This document shows, one piece after another, positions 1 through 11,059 of a stretch of 64,000 nucleotides of DNA. The notes beneath the pieces were generated by a model that saw nothing but the letters and a program-made list of their open reading frames with translations, did not search any database and was not told the DNA's origin. Position 1 is the first letter of the stretch; every line of letters starts with the position of its first letter. The stretch spans positions 487,793 through 551,792 of the forward strand of contig CAMXCT020003724.1 of assembly GCA_947184155.2 (NCBI GenBank). Direction: 5' to 3'. The translations under genes and the position numbers were made by a program. This DNA comes from Cladocopium goreaui (taxonomy: Eukaryota; Sar; Dinophyceae; Suessiales; Symbiodiniaceae).

Positions 1-3000
1 GATGTTGAACATGGAGAACGCTCTGTCCAGGGTGATTCGACACATCGAGGACCAGGCACTGATGAATCAGCTGAGCCGCAGCCCCGAGGATCAGTGACAT
101 GCGACTGGGATGAAGACGTCTTAACGACGATGCATGCTGAATCACGTCAGTTGTTTGACATGGTGAAACAGTTTGATGAAGAACTTCTCAAGGTCAAATC
201 ACAGACTCCTGCCCTTGGAACTCCTTGGTTATTAGGTGAGGTAATGTGTGGTGAACAGTCGCAACTGACTCAACAGATGCAACAGCTAGGCAAGCATGCC
301 TTCCGATTCAGCCGGCAAGATGGAGATCTCTCCACATGTGAAGGCCGTACACTTTTGTTCCAAAAGGTTTGCAGGCATAGGCCGCAACACATTTGGTACA
401 GTCCAGTTTGTGGCCCCTGGTCATCATGGTCCCAATTGAATGCCTCAAAGTCACTACATCATCATGATGAATATGTCAGAAAACGACAAGAGCTCTTGTA
501 TCAAATTGCTTTGGGTATTACACTGTACCGTCACCAAGTAGGCCAAGGATACCATCTACATTGGGAACAGCCTCTCAAGTCCTTGATGTTTAGGAATCCC
601 AACATGAGTGAGGTACATCAACATACTCAGGCATGCCAATTTGACATGTGCAGAGCCGGTGACTTACGTGACCCTGAGACCCAACAGCCGACCAAGAAAG
701 GAATGACCGTTTTGACTTCCTATCCACCTCTGTACAATCACTTACATGGCATGACATGCAACCACCAACATGTGCACCAACCTTTGGAAGGGTCATGCAA
801 ACCAAAACCCAACCAGCCTTCCATTTTGAGAACGCAATACTCAGAATCATACACCCGAAAATTTGCCAGGACGGTTGTGAAAGTGTTGATCAAGGGAGGT
901 AAACAGTGGCCATTCAACTGGCGCCCTGGCATATTGTGTTTTGCCCAGCAAGACGCTGCCTGTGCCGCATCGTCGTCCAGTAAAGTGAGAAGAGTCGCTC
1001 AATTTGAGCGATCCGAGTTGGTCCAACCAATTCGTCGAGCTGATCCCGGAAACAAACGGCCCAAGTATGACCGTCAACAGGGAGACGCACCATCACTGGA
1101 AATGTGTCAACACGTCATACAAATGATCAGTTCCAACTTCCCAAGAGTTGGAAAACGTGAAATCACTGAGAATGAAGTCAAACAACAGTTGCAACAGATA
1201 TTGAATGTGACTGTTTTTGCTCGAGATCATGACAAGAAGGAAAATTCACAGTCATCTGTGACTGAGAGGAGTGCACCTGAATCACTCAGCAGTGACCAGC
1301 GCCCTGAAGGTATGCTAGAGGATAGCGTGCCTGATAGCGTTGTTGAAACCCATGAGCCACCAAAATTCATGCCAGCAGAAGAAGCTGCTGAACCTGATGT
1401 TGGCAGTAGGAATGCCGAAGAGTTTTCTGACAGTCCAACAACCGATGCACGCAATGCACCTGCAGTTCCTGAAGTGACCTCTTATGAACCAAGTGGTCCA
1501 ATTTTGAAACAACAATCATATCGATTTCAACAACTTCCCAAGTGGGAACAACAAGATCTCATGCGTATGCACAAGAATCTTGGACATCCATCAAATGACA
1601 GACTTGCCAAGGCACTTCAGAACAGCGGCTATAGACCTGAGGTTGTTCAAGCTGCTCAGGAGATACAGTGCCCAATATGTGCTGCCAATCAGCCACCAAA
1701 ACATGCCCGACCAGCCACTCTGAAAACCATGTTGGATTTTAACCATAAAATTTATGTAGATGGGGTAACCTGGGCTAACCAAGCAGGCAAGAATTACCAC
1801 TTCTACCATGTGTTGGATGCCGGAACCAATTATCACATTGCCATTTCTGCACCCGCAAAGACCACTGAGAGCTTTCTCCAGATCATGAATCAGCATTGGC
1901 TCAGTTGGGCAGGGCCACCTCAAGAAATGGTAGTTGACTCTGGAACCGAACTTAATAGCTCACAGGTGGATGAATTTGTGCAGCGGTTTGGAATCAAGAG
2001 CACCACCACCACTCCCGAAGCTCATTGGCAGAGTGGCAAGATCGAACGTCATGGTAGCTTTCTGCAGACCATGTTGGACAAAATGGACCTGGAATATCCA
2101 ATTCAGGATTACCACCAATTGCAAGTTGCTTTGAACCAGGCCACACATGCCAAGAACGCTTTAAGCATTCGGCATGGCTATGCTCCTGAAATCATAGTGT
2201 TTGGTAAGCACTCTCGGTTGCCAGGGTCAGTTTTGAGTGATGAATCATTGCCCTCTCATGAGAGCCTCATGGAAGAAGGTGATCCCTTGTCCAGCCAAGA
2301 GTTTCGACAGTTGCTGAATGTCCGTGAGTCCGCCCGAAAAGCGTATCACATAGCTGATAACAGCGATGTGCTCAGAAGAGCAGCCTTACGCCGAGCCTGT
2401 CCAAGCCGAGGACACTTCACCAAAGGGGAATGGGTAATGATATGGCGAAACAATCCACTCAAACAGCTACGATGGCAAGGCCCTCACCGAGTAATAATTC
2501 AAGATGGTCAACATGTAGTGTGGTGTACATCAGGGGGTAAGATATACCGAAGTGCTCCAGAAAATACCCGCAAAGCTTATCCCCAAGAGGGTTCCCCTGA
2601 AGGTCCGGAACTTCCTGAAGATGTGACGCCTCTCATGTTACAAATCCAGAGAATGCAATCTCCCGACAATAATATGAGTGAGCTTGATCTATCCCAACAA
2701 CCCCATGATCCAACAATCAATAATGAATCCAACAACCATACAGATAACGCACCCGAAACACCAGAAAGCCACAGGGAAAATACCGAACACCATCCACCAT
2801 CAGATGCACAAGATCAAGAAGAAGGAAGCCGACAGGAATCCACTTCTCAACCAGACCAGGAACCTGAAAACCAAGAAGACAGTGAAACACCAGGGATCTC
2901 CGAAAATGAAGATCGGCCAGAAGCCATCATGTACACATGTCATGAGACCACAAATGCTTTCACTGAAGAAGCCATGAACACATTGGCCTGGAAATGTGAA

Positions 3001-4863
3001 TTTGACATGGACTTAGGTATGCCACTGAATCAATACATGCCCTCTGATGAAGAGTCCTGGGCAATGCTGGCCACCACGGCAAAGAAGCAGCGGACCGAGG
3101 TCAAGTTGACCGAGCTCTCACCGTCAGAACGGGCAGAATTTCAAGCTGCAAAGGAATCAGAGATCCAGAACTGGATCAAAACAGGTACAATCAGCACCAT
3201 TTTGAGACAACAAATACCTGAAGAACAGATATTAAGATGTCGATGGATTCTCACATGGAAACCCATAGATAATGCTGGTCAAGAAGATTCAATCCAACAA
3301 AATGCTAAGACTCACAAAGCAAAAGCACGACTTGTAGTTTTGGGTTACCTTGATCCCCGCATAGAAGAGTTACCTCGTGACAGTCCAACACTCAATAAGA
3401 CATCTCGTATGTTAGCCCTGCAGGTGATAGCTTCTCATGCATGGCAACTTCGCAGCTTTGACATCAAAGCTGCCTTTCTCCAAGGGCAGCCACAAGCCAA
3501 CAGAATCACAGCCATTGACCCTGTGCCAGAGCTCCGGAGAGCGCTGAATTTGAAGACTTCCGAAGTCTGCAAACTCAACAAGAGTGCATATGGGTTGATA
3601 GATGCTCCGTACCTGTGGTACTGCGCCTTGGTGTCTGAGTTGATAAACCTTGGTTTCGAACAATCCCCCTTCGACCCATGTTTAATGATTCTTAGATCCT
3701 ATGATGAAAAGACTCAACAAACCAAACTGGAAGGGGTCCTTGGAATCCATGTGGACGATGGAATTGGAGGAGGAAGTGAACTATTCGTTGCCAAGATTCA
3801 ACAACTTGAGAAGAAATTTCCGTTTGGCTCACAGAAAATTTCCTCATTTACCTTTACAGGTATTGAATTGACTCAACATGGAGATCACAGCATATCCATG
3901 AGCCAATCCAACTATGTGAGAAAGATCAAAGCCATTTCAATTGAACCCAATCGCAAAACACAATTGGAATCTCCTGTCGCTGAACCAGAACGACTTTCAT
4001 TACGAGCATTAGTAGGAAGCTTACAATATGCTGCCATTAACACGCGACCTGACCTTTCCAGCAAATTATCACTTTTGCAATCATCAATCAACAAGGCCAC
4101 AGTTGAAACTTTGATGGAAGGCAATCGAGTATTGCACGAAGCCAAGAAATATCACGATGTAACCATCAACATCAAACCCATTCCACATCAAAATTTCCGT
4201 TTCCTGGCCTTTTCCGATGCATCATTCTCATCACCATCCAAACCTGACTCGCATGCTGGATCCATCATTGTGGGAACTCATCAGGATATCAGTAAGAATT
4301 TCCAGTGTCCTATTAGTCCATTGACATGGGGTTGTAGGAAAATTCAAAAGGTTGTCACCAGCACTTTGGCGGCAGAGACGATGGCCCTATCGTCAACACT
4401 TGACCAATTGTCCTGGCTAAGACTCTTTTGGAGCTGGATTCACGACCCGAGCACGGAATGGAAAAATCCTGAGGAAACCCTAAAGAAAATACATGCCGCA
4501 ATCACAATTCCCACCAAAAATCCCGACAGTGACATGGCCATAACAGATTGCAAGAGTTTATATGATTTAGTGACGAAGACCGCACCGCCTCAATGCTCCG
4601 AATTTCGTGTGCAACTCATGGCGCGAGCCATTCGTGAATCTCTTCGTGAAGGCACTCATTTGAGGTGGGTACCAAGTGGTGCTCAGTTAGCAGACGCCCC
4701 GACCAAAGCCATGGAGTCACACTTTCTCCGTGAGACTTTAAGTTTGGGGACCTACCGTATATATGATGAAGAAGCCACCCTCAAAGCCAGAGCCCGATCG
4801 AAAGACCGCCTCCGATGGCTCAAAACTCATGAGACCACATCCGAATCCCAAGCGCTTGAGTGA
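1..4863 (+). CDS. Ty1/copia retrotransposon Gag-Pol polyprotein, 5' partial
   Basis: The frame is open from base 1, so the N-terminus (Gag, protease) lies left of the window and the GTG at 94 is not a real start. 1620 residues are visible and uninterrupted. Numbering from base 1: an HHCC zinc-binding pre-integrase motif H524-x4-H529 with C557-x2-C560; integrase catalytic D587, D646 and E682 (D,D-35-E); reverse transcriptase with FDIKAAF near 1153 and catalytic HVDD at 1250-1253; RNase H with D1406 (SDAS), E1459 (AAET), D1516 (TDCKS) and D1565 (ADAPTK). The order integrase then RT then RNase H defines the copia superfamily; a gypsy element would have integrase last. All catalytic residues are present, so the visible part may be active. 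Copia elements copy through RNA and insert cDNA. Its 5' LTR is not in the window. Confidence 0.95.
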   Translation, partial: DVEHGERSVQGDSTHRGPGTDESAEPQPRGSVTCDWDEDVLTTMHAESRQLFDMVKQFDEELLKVKSQTPALGTPWLLGEVMCGEQSQLTQQMQQLGKHAFRFSRQDGDLSTCEGRTLLFQKVCRHRPQHIWYSPVCGPWSSWSQLNASKSLHHHDEYVRKRQELLYQIALGITLYRHQVGQGYHLHWEQPLKSLMFRNPNMSEVHQHTQACQFDMCRAGDLRDPETQQPTKKGMTVLTSYPPLYNHLHGMTCNHQHVHQPLEGSCKPKPNQPSILRTQYSESYTRKFARTVVKVLIKGGKQWPFNWRPGILCFAQQDAACAASSSSKVRRVAQFERSELVQPIRRADPGNKRPKYDRQQGDAPSLEMCQHVIQMISSNFPRVGKREITENEVKQQLQQILNVTVFARDHDKKENSQSSVTERSAPESLSSDQRPEGMLEDSVPDSVVETHEPPKFMPAEEAAEPDVGSRNAEEFSDSPTTDARNAPAVPEVTSYEPSGPILKQQSYRFQQLPKWEQQDLMRMHKNLGHPSNDRLAKALQNSGYRPEVVQAAQEIQCPICAANQPPKHARPATLKTMLDFNHKIYVDGVTWANQAGKNYHFYHVLDAGTNYHIAISAPAKTTESFLQIMNQHWLSWAGPPQEMVVDSGTELNSSQVDEFVQRFGIKSTTTTPEAHWQSGKIERHGSFLQTMLDKMDLEYPIQDYHQLQVALNQATHAKNALSIRHGYAPEIIVFGKHSRLPGSVLSDESLPSHESLMEEGDPLSSQEFRQLLNVRESARKAYHIADNSDVLRRAALRRACPSRGHFTKGEWVMIWRNNPLKQLRWQGPHRVIIQDGQHVVWCTSGGKIYRSAPENTRKAYPQEGSPEGPELPEDVTPLMLQIQRMQSPDNNMSELDLSQQPHDPTINNESNNHTDNAPETPESHRENTEHHPPSDAQDQEEGSRQESTSQPDQEPENQEDSETPGISENEDRPEAIMYTCHETTNAFTEEAMNTLAWKCEFDMDLGMPLNQYMPSDEESWAMLATTAKKQRTEVKLTELSPSERAEFQAAKESEIQNWIKTGTISTILRQQIPEEQILRCRWILTWKPIDNAGQEDSIQQNAKTHKAKARLVVLGYLDPRIEELPRDSPTLNKTSRMLALQVIASHAWQLRSFDIKAAFLQGQPQANRITAIDPVPELRRALNLKTSEVCKLNKSAYGLIDAPYLWYCALVSELINLGFEQSPFDPCLMILRSYDEKTQQTKLEGVLGIHVDDGIGGGSELFVAKIQQLEKKFPFGSQKISSFTFTGIELTQHGDHSISMSQSNYVRKIKAISIEPNRKTQLESPVAEPERLSLRALVGSLQYAAINTRPDLSSKLSLLQSSINKATVETLMEGNRVLHEAKKYHDVTINIKPIPHQNFRFLAFSDASFSSPSKPDSHAGSIIVGTHQDISKNFQCPISPLTWGCRKIQKVVTSTLAAETMALSSTLDQLSWLRLFWSWIHDPSTEWKNPEETLKKIHAAITIPTKNPDSDMAITDCKSLYDLVTKTAPPQCSEFRVQLMARAIRESLREGTHLRWVPSGAQLADAPTKAMESHFLRETLSLGTYRIYDEEATLKARARSKDRLRWLKTHETTSESQALE

Positions 4864-5190
4864 GAATGAAGGTTCAAAGTAAATCCATGAATGCAGCATG
4901 ATGTGATTTGCCTTAATGATTTTCCATCATGCTGCTATGACCACCACCTTCCAGTGTTTCATCAGGTGCCAGCCAACCAACACTGCATGCCTCCAATAGG
5001 CATTTCGTGGCTCAGGGAGCCTGGATGTGGGAGGGTGGGCATTTCGCTTGCCTGTGAGCCATAGGTTCCGAAGGTAGCAGGGCTACCGATCTGGCTGTTT
5101 GGACGAGGACGTCCATTTGCGCTTGGTGAAGCAAAGACTTTTTGTGAACATCAGCAGAGCAAAACAGAGAGGGGCGAACGGTCTGAAGCT
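4864..5190 (+). other. Copia 3' untranslated region, possible start of 3' LTR
   Basis: No gene is seen. A small inverted repeat (GCAGCATGATG at 4893, CATCATGCTGC at 4925) follows the stop. A purine-rich run at 5023-5039 (GGATGTGGGAGGGTGGG) could be the polypurine tract that primes plus-strand synthesis and would precede the 3' LTR. The LTR cannot be confirmed because its 5' partner is outside the window. Confidence 0.35.
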
Positions 5191-5285
5191 GTGTGAAGAT
5201 TGATAGGTGTGGCCACCGTCATTTCTTGGGGCATTGGACATTTACCCTTTCAGTTTCTGCAGTGGGAGCTTTACCAATTACAACC

Positions 5286-5360
5286 AATATATATAATATA
5301 TATACATATATATATGTAATTATGTATATATATATATATATTATACATATGTATATAGAT
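5286..5360. repeat. AT-rich (TA)n microsatellite
   Basis: Runs of TATATA broken by TACATA and TGTAAT. It lies between the copia 3' end and the first recombinase exon. Confidence 0.9.
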
Positions 5361-5455
5361 GTATTAGTATTTTTAGTCAGCGTTCATAAGATTATCTGAG
5401 GTAGGCCTCCCAAAGATCACCCATTGATATCTTCGGAGTAAGCCACCCATGGCAG

Positions 5456-7634
5456 GTGAGCGAAGAGTTCAACGTCGCTGTCGTCTTGTCCAATCAAGTC
5501 ATGGCTGACCCTGGGGGCGGCTGTGCCTTTATGCCGAGTTACCCCAAGCCAGTGGGAGGCGCGGATCATCCATGGGATGAGCCATGCCAAACACCATGCG
5601 AAATTCGCCTGGGATGAGCGAATGGGATGAGTTGAGTGGAAAATATGAGTGGAAAATATGAATGGGATAGTATTCCGAATTTATGAGATTTTTCAGGATA
5701 TTTTTTTGGTAGATGAATGAGAAACCATGAAAAATGACGGGATATCACTGCAATGGAATCTTACCCTCCAGTGTCATCAAACATTTGGCGAGTCGCAGGG
5801 AAATTCCGGAACTAAGTGCAGGTTTGTAGCTGGAAAAATCATGGAAGTAAATGGGTGATTTTCCATTGTTGGCTTACCACACGGGTACTTGAATCCCGTT
5901 ATTTTTGGTGTGTACCCCTCCGGCAAGACCTGGGCAATATGGCAATGGAAAATCACGGATTTTTCTTCCTGAAATGGTCTTGGCCGATTATTGCGCTCAA
6001 AAATTGAGACGCTTCAATTTGTGGTGCAGCTTTAGGCAGTTCTGATCCATTCTTCATCACGATGGATGGCTGTTGAGTTCATCCCTATTTTCTCTAGTTG
6101 AATCCCCATTTTTTCTGATCGAATCCCTATTGGTGTGGGTTGAATCTCTATTTTTGTGGGTTGAATCCCTATTTTTATTAGCTGAATCACCTTTCATTTT
6201 TTGGGTCAAATGTCTATTTTTTCTCAAGTTACACATCAAAAAGTCCAAGCTTGAATTGCAAACTCTTATTTATGAAATCCTTGTTTTCTCGGGAAAAGGC
6301 ACCATTCCTCTTCCTAAATTCACCCTTTCGCTTCGCTAAATCCCCTTACTTCTGTTTATAGATGAAATCTCCACTTTCAATAGTTGACTCGGGCCGATGT
6401 TTCGACTGGTTGACTGGTTCTTCCCCTCCAATTTTTGCTAACATGATCAATCTCCGTAACTCTGGTGCTTCCCCTTTTTTTTCAGACTTCCAAATTTTCT
6501 GGTTTTTGTTCTCCAGTTGCAGTATTAAATCCACATTTTTCCAAAACTTTGGGTGATCTCCTCCCAGAAAATCCACAGATGGTAGAATCTCAAGGCCACA
6601 TTTTGGCGCACTTCAGCACCACGCGCGTCATGTTGCGCAAGGGCCGCGGCGAGCAGCGCGTGGCGAAGATCTACGACTCGCCGTGCCTGCCGGAGAGTTG
6701 CTCGGTGGGGAGCAGCTTGTGGGCAATCCGTTGGGATTTCGGGTAAAATCATTGGATCGATGGTGGATTTCCATCGAATTGGTGAAGAAATCCATGGTGG
6801 TTAAAACAAGGTCGCCATGGTTTCTTACCATCCCCAAAAATCCACCAGCCATTGATGGGTGGTAACCATTCCCACAATGGTGTGGTTTATGATTGTTTTA
6901 ACCACATGACATATATTACATGGAATCTGTTCAGCTGAAATTTGGTCAATTCAGCTGAACCTCCGGTGGCTTAGGCTCAATGAAAAAGGCTGGAAGATCC
7001 TCCATGAATAGTTCGATGATTTAGCGAACAAAACCTCCAGAAGTTGGGGGGTTTTCATGGGAAATCTATTGCTACAATTAGGGTTTCCCAGTAGCCATCC
7101 CATCCCATATTTTTGGAGGGGATTTAAGTGTCAAACGTGTCTGGAAATGGCGGGGTTTCCAGCAATCTATGGCCATGTTAGTTTATTATGTTTTTGGAGG
7201 GGATTTAAGTGCCAAACTATGGGCCATTCAATGGGGAAAAGCTGAGAAAAACCATCAAATGTTGGCCCTATTTGCGAGCCATTGGAGGTGTGGAAAATCC
7301 ACCACTTGCCATGGGATTTTCAAGGGAAATCCTATGGGATTTCCACTGCTACGAAATGCAGATCTGATGTCAAAAGCTTGCCCAAAGCCCAAAGATTCTT
7401 GCACGAAGAATCTTCTAAACCCAAGTTGTCTTTGTATTTCCAAATGGCAGTGGGTCAAAACCTTGTACCCCTGTAGTTCACATCAAAATAGCTGGGATTT
7501 ATGGATGTTCATCCCTCTAAAAATGGTATTAATAGGTATTGATTCATAGCCAAATCACTTGCCGCCTGATCTGTGACTGAGGTGAGAGCATCTTTGAAAT
7601 CTACAACGGAGGTGTGAGGAACGGTGGCGACTGA
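5456..7634 (+). CDS. RAD51/DMC1: RAD51/DMC1 family recombinase, last three exons
   Basis: Exons 5456-5558, 6595-6696 and 7582-7634 join without a phase break. Exon 1 reads [20 protein letters not shown] and continues to PKPVG, matching the strand after Walker B and the loop region of eukaryotic RecA-like recombinases. Exon 2 contains [15 protein letters not shown] and [10 protein letters not shown], a block that is nearly invariant in RAD51 and DMC1. Exon 3 reads [17 protein letters not shown] then TGA, matching the C-terminal tail. The family forms ATP-dependent filaments on single-stranded DNA for homologous pairing in repair and meiosis. Intron 1 (5559-6594) reads best as GC-AG; intron 2 (6697-7581) is GT-AG; the exon 1 acceptor is GGCAG at 5455. 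The Walker A and B exons are not seen before 5456, so they probably lie left of the copia element. RAD51 and DMC1 cannot be told apart from this part; SEEFNVAV leans to DMC1 and SPCLPE to RAD51. Confidence 0.88.
5762..5887. repeat. Degenerate family-A-like palindrome
   Basis: Starts TACCCTCCAGTGTCATCAAA and ends near CTTACCACACGGGTA inside RAD51/DMC1 intron 1. The ends are imperfect inverted repeats. A similar variant start occurs at 30724 and 48236. Confidence 0.45.
6076..6225. repeat. Degenerate 20-24 bp tandem repeat
   Basis: About six units of the form TTGAATCCCTATTTTTGTGG, within RAD51/DMC1 intron 1. Confidence 0.75.
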
Positions 7635-8377
7635 GCTCCATCAGCTCCATCTCTCAGCCGACTGATTTCTGGGTTGAAACTATGAAGCGGCACCGCTTCA
7701 TAGATTTCATCGCTTGCATGTGGGACAGCGAGCTTTTTTCACATCCTCAGTGAGGCAAAACTTTGGCTCACCTTCAAATTTCAATCAATTTCGACGGCAG
7801 CACCATGTTCCAGAGTTGGTGTGTCCCCAAATCAGCATTCCAAACATCAGAAGCTTTAATTTCCCATTTGGCAAGCTCATTTAGATCTAACCGTATGAGA
7901 TTTCTGATTGGATTTTTGTTCAGAGACAGTCCCCTTCTAGTTCTGCTTAAATAAATTGAGATTTTGGACTAAATCCCATCTCAGATGGGTTTGTTATCCA
8001 TTGATATCCGATGGTCCAACCATTTTGAGGACACGCCCATATTTGACCTCCGCATCTGTCATGCTCCACGACTCTCGGGGTTTGAGGTGGAGGAAAGCAG
8101 ACGCAGGTACCGCAACGCCACGTTGGAAAAGGGCTGCAGTTCTGCCTGGAATTTCCACCTAAATATGTTTTGAAGTGTGGAATTTAGATGCTTTTTTTTC
8201 AGATATTTTTGATGTGGATACGTTCTTTGGAAAAGTCAGGGGCTTCTTCCAACTTTGATGCGATACCTCTGACGTCAGTCAATTACTGCAGGAAGCCATC
8301 CGTTCGAATCATATCGCCATAGCTCGAAGAATTGGTTCAAGGGACAAATTTACCGTAACCCCAAAATGATGTTGGGG
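7635..8377. other. 3' flank of the RAD51/DMC1 gene, no confident gene
   Basis: The first part should be 3' UTR. A GC-richer piece at 8036-8155 is open in more than one frame and might be a degraded exon, but no convincing splice sites flank it. Confidence 0.4.
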
Positions 8378-8481
8378 TACCCTCTGGTAATTTAACGTAG
8401 CTATTGAAAATGACCATTAATAGTGGATTTTCCCATTAAAAATGGTGATTTTCAATAGCTATGTTAAATTACCAGAGGGTA
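8378..8481. repeat. Family A palindromic element, near-perfect copy
   Basis: 104 bp from TACCCTCTGGTAATTTAACG to AAATTACCAGAGGGTA. The two halves are reverse complements almost throughout (TAGCTATTGAAAATGACC against GGTGATTTTCAATAGCTA), so one strand can fold into a long hairpin. There is no coding capacity: a MITE-like, non-autonomous structure. Confidence 0.9.
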
Positions 8482-8682
8482 AAAAAATGTGATTTTTGTG
8501 AAACAAATGCCAACAGAAGAATAGCCACAAATCCCAGCTGCTTTCATGTCAGTGAACAGAAGGGTATCAGCGTATTGACCCATCCCCACATCAAGAATGG
8601 ATGTTCACAAGTTTCATCAATCCCAAATATGGTTTTTCTGGATTTGATACATCCCCACATCACAAAATTCGAGACCACTTAG

Positions 8683-9319
8683 GTCCTTGAACGAGTGTGG
8701 GCCACTGCCGGACGACAACCGGGCTCAGGCGCGGAGGATCGTCCTCGTTGGTTACGAAGCCTGCTTAGTAAGTCTCCCAAGTGAGTTATCCTGTAATATT
8801 CATATATCTATATTATATATAGTCTAGTATATATATATGTATATAATACAAAATATAAATACTATATCTATAGATATAGTGTATATATATATAGCTATAT
8901 ATGTAATTATATATATATATATATTTATAACACACAGAGTACATCACCGAGTTAAAGCCATAGGTAGAAAAACTCGTTACAGTGAGATGATCCTCCATGG
9001 TGGCCGGGGACCAGCCGGCTGGACCCGGAACCACCGACTCTCGCGACGATTGAACGTCGCGAACTGGAACATCACCATGAAAAAAATGGGTTAAAAAAAC
9101 GTGAACATCACCATTTTTAAGAGGTAAATAGAGGTAAATCATCCATGGAACTGGTAAATCATCTATAGATGGGTCATTTTCCATCGATTTTCCCTAACAC
9201 TGGAGCCAACGCCGCCAGGCTATTTCTATAAGGTCACCACTGAGAATCCCTACGGCATCGGGTGCCTTGCTGCGAAGAAGGGGCGATTTTGCCCATTCGA
9301 ATCATTCGAAGCGTCATAA
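8683..9319 (+). CDS. Unknown gene, putative 3' exons
   Basis: Exon 8683-8767 has acceptor CACTTAG and donor GTAAGT and is open in two frames (one reads VLERVWATAGRQPGSG, the other SLNECGPLPDDNRAQARR). A middle exon near 8962-9075 reads YSEMILHGGRGPAGWTRN and joins the first frame in phase from an AG at about 8961. A likely terminal exon at 9206-9319 reads PTPPGYFYKVTTENPYGIGC and ends FESFEAS then TAA. I do not recognise a family. The AT-rich microsatellite at 8797-8935 sits in the first intron. Connectivity is inferred from proximity and phase only; the terminal exon is the most convincing part. Confidence 0.4.
8797..8935. repeat. AT-rich microsatellite
   Basis: Imperfect (TA)n with TCTATA and GATATA interruptions. 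Confidence 0.9.
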
Positions 9320-9394
9320 AATGGAGTATCCTCATGATCATAGTGATCATCTTCGCCATTTAGTATCCATCTATGGGATTAGTATCACTACATA

Positions 9395-9600
9395 TTATAT
9401 ATAATACATATTAATATATATATGATAATAGTAATAACAATAGCGATAATAATAATAGCAATGATATGAAGAATATGATGAGTGCAGTAATGTGGTTAAA
9501 AGCAATGCCATAAACCATCCATGGTAATACTGGTAAAAAATTGTATAATAATGAGGATATGATTATGGAATAATGGAATAGTAATAATAATGATACCAAT
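9395..9600. repeat. AT-rich simple sequence (AATAATA-like)
   Basis: Dense TAATAA and GATAAT words after a short (TA)n run. No gene is seen between 9320 and 10607; the stretch holds this and the palindromes at 9842 and 10285. Confidence 0.7.
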
Positions 9601-9841
9601 AATGTGGTTAAAACAATAAACCACCCATTTGGGAATGGTTTCAACCCCTACAAAAATGAATTGGGAATGGTTTATTTTGTTAAACCACATGATTTGGTAT
9701 TCAGATCTGTATCCATTTTTTTTGTACAAAACCATGCATTATTCATTGTATTATATGGTTGGAAAAAGACCACCAGTATATTCCCCATAAAATGGCATTT
9801 ACAGTAAACAATTGCCATAAAATTGACCAAGACCAACTTTC

Positions 9842-9967
9842 ATACTTGGTGGCTCATCCCACTTTGTAAGTGGGTTATAACCCCAGTTATAAATGGGATA
9901 AGTAGGGTTAATCCACTTATAATTGGGGTTATAACTCACTTACTAAGTGGGATGAACCACCAAGTAT
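9842..9967. repeat. 126 bp palindromic element (different family)
   Basis: Left arm ATACTTGGTGGCTCATCCCA pairs with right arm TGGGATGAACCACCAAGTAT; inner halves (GTGGGTTATAACCCCAGTTA and AATTGGGGTTATAACTCACT) also pair. No ORF; hairpin-forming MITE-like element. Confidence 0.85.
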
Positions 9968-10099
9968 CAGATTTGTAAAACATATCCCATGATCAAACCC
10001 CATGATTATTCCCAAATTAGTACGGGTGCAATTGCCAATATCCACCGTGATTGTTGGTCCAATGTCCCCCACAAGTACATCAGTTTTGGCGAACTATTC

Positions 10100-10260
10100 C
10101 CGTTAATCATCCCAGTAATTATCCCAATAATCAGTATATCCCCATCATTATCCCCCATGATTTCCCCATCATCATCCCATGATTATCCCATGATTAGCTT
10201 CCTATTCTTATCCCAGTCTGTCCCATGAGATCTAGATTATGAAAAGAATCCCATCATTTT
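10100..10260. repeat. Degenerate CCCATGATTATC repeat
   Basis: Repeated CCCATGATT and CCCCATCATT words. A related block with inverted copies (TTTCCCATCATTTTCCCAT against ATGATGGGAAAATGATGGG) occurs at 10386-10545. Confidence 0.65.
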
Positions 10261-10284
10261 CCCATGGCATTTCTAATCCCATCA

Positions 10285-10381
10285 CCCTAATATTAAACAC
10301 CCCATAAATGGTCCCAATGGAATGTGGAATTTCCCCCCAAAAAAAACATGGTTTCGTTTAGGGGTTGTTTAATATTAGGGG
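10285..10381. repeat. 97 bp inverted-repeat element
   Basis: Left end CCCTAATATTAAACACCCCA pairs with right end GGGGTTGTTTAATATTAGGG; the centre is unpaired and A-rich. Confidence 0.8.
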
Positions 10382-10607
10382 GAAGGGAGCAAATTTGATT
10401 CGCTTCCCCATCATGAGATCCCATGACATCCCATCATTTTCCCATTGCATCATGAGTTTTTTCCCATCATTTTCCCATGGCATGAAAAAAATCTTGGTTG
10501 AAACCGGAAAATGATGGGAAAATGATGGGAAAATGATGGGAAAACCTTTGATTCTCTCATGATTCTTGGTGAAACTTGGTGAAGCCCCACCTTCCCCAAT
10601 TGTTCAG

Positions 10608-10724
10608 CACCAAGGATCCGAGATGAACCGGACATCGATGGCCCACGGACGGGGGAGGACCTGATTAGAGGCTCTGTCTTTGAGGCACCGCGACGCGCGA
10701 CGGTTTCGGTGGCTATGGCTGGAG
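10608..10724 (+). CDS. Putative coding exon, unknown gene
   Basis: Acceptor TGTTCAG precedes an open run reading RIRDEPDIDGPRTGEDLIRG and then FEAPRRATVSVAMAG, with a weak donor GTTTCC. Composition is GC-richer than the surrounding DNA. No family recognised. Confidence 0.4.
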
Positions 10725-10896
10725 GTTTCCATAGTGATGGGGGTACCCCAATGGCTGGTTTATAAATTTTGATGATATGGAAAATCCCAAGAAATGGATG
10801 AGAACTGGAGCTACCCCCAATTTTGGGAAACCTCTATATCATGGGGACAATCATGTGGATACATCGTCCAAAAATGGCATTGCTCGACCTCCGCAG

Positions 10897-10962
10897 GTGG
10901 ATGAAATCGTAGAGGTCGAGGCCCTTGGCTGCTGCGAAAGCCGCTGGGATTGTCACCCATGG
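10897..10962 (+). CDS. Putative coding exon, unknown gene
   Basis: Acceptor CCGCAG and donor GTAGGC flank 22 in-frame codons reading VDEIVEVEALGCCESRWDCH and then PW. It may belong to the same gene as 10608-10724, but the phases do not join directly, so an exon or a different donor is missing. Confidence 0.4.
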
Positions 10963-11059
10963 GTAGGCCGAAAAAATGCATCAATTTTCCGACCACCTTT
11001 GTATAACCCTGTGTTTTCCCGAATGCGTAGCAAGGGTTCCCGTTTCACTCTGGGGGTCT

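Noticed and set aside
94-100. GTG at 94 as start of the copia polyprotein
   Set aside because: The frame is open to base 1 with no stop, so the protein continues left of the window.
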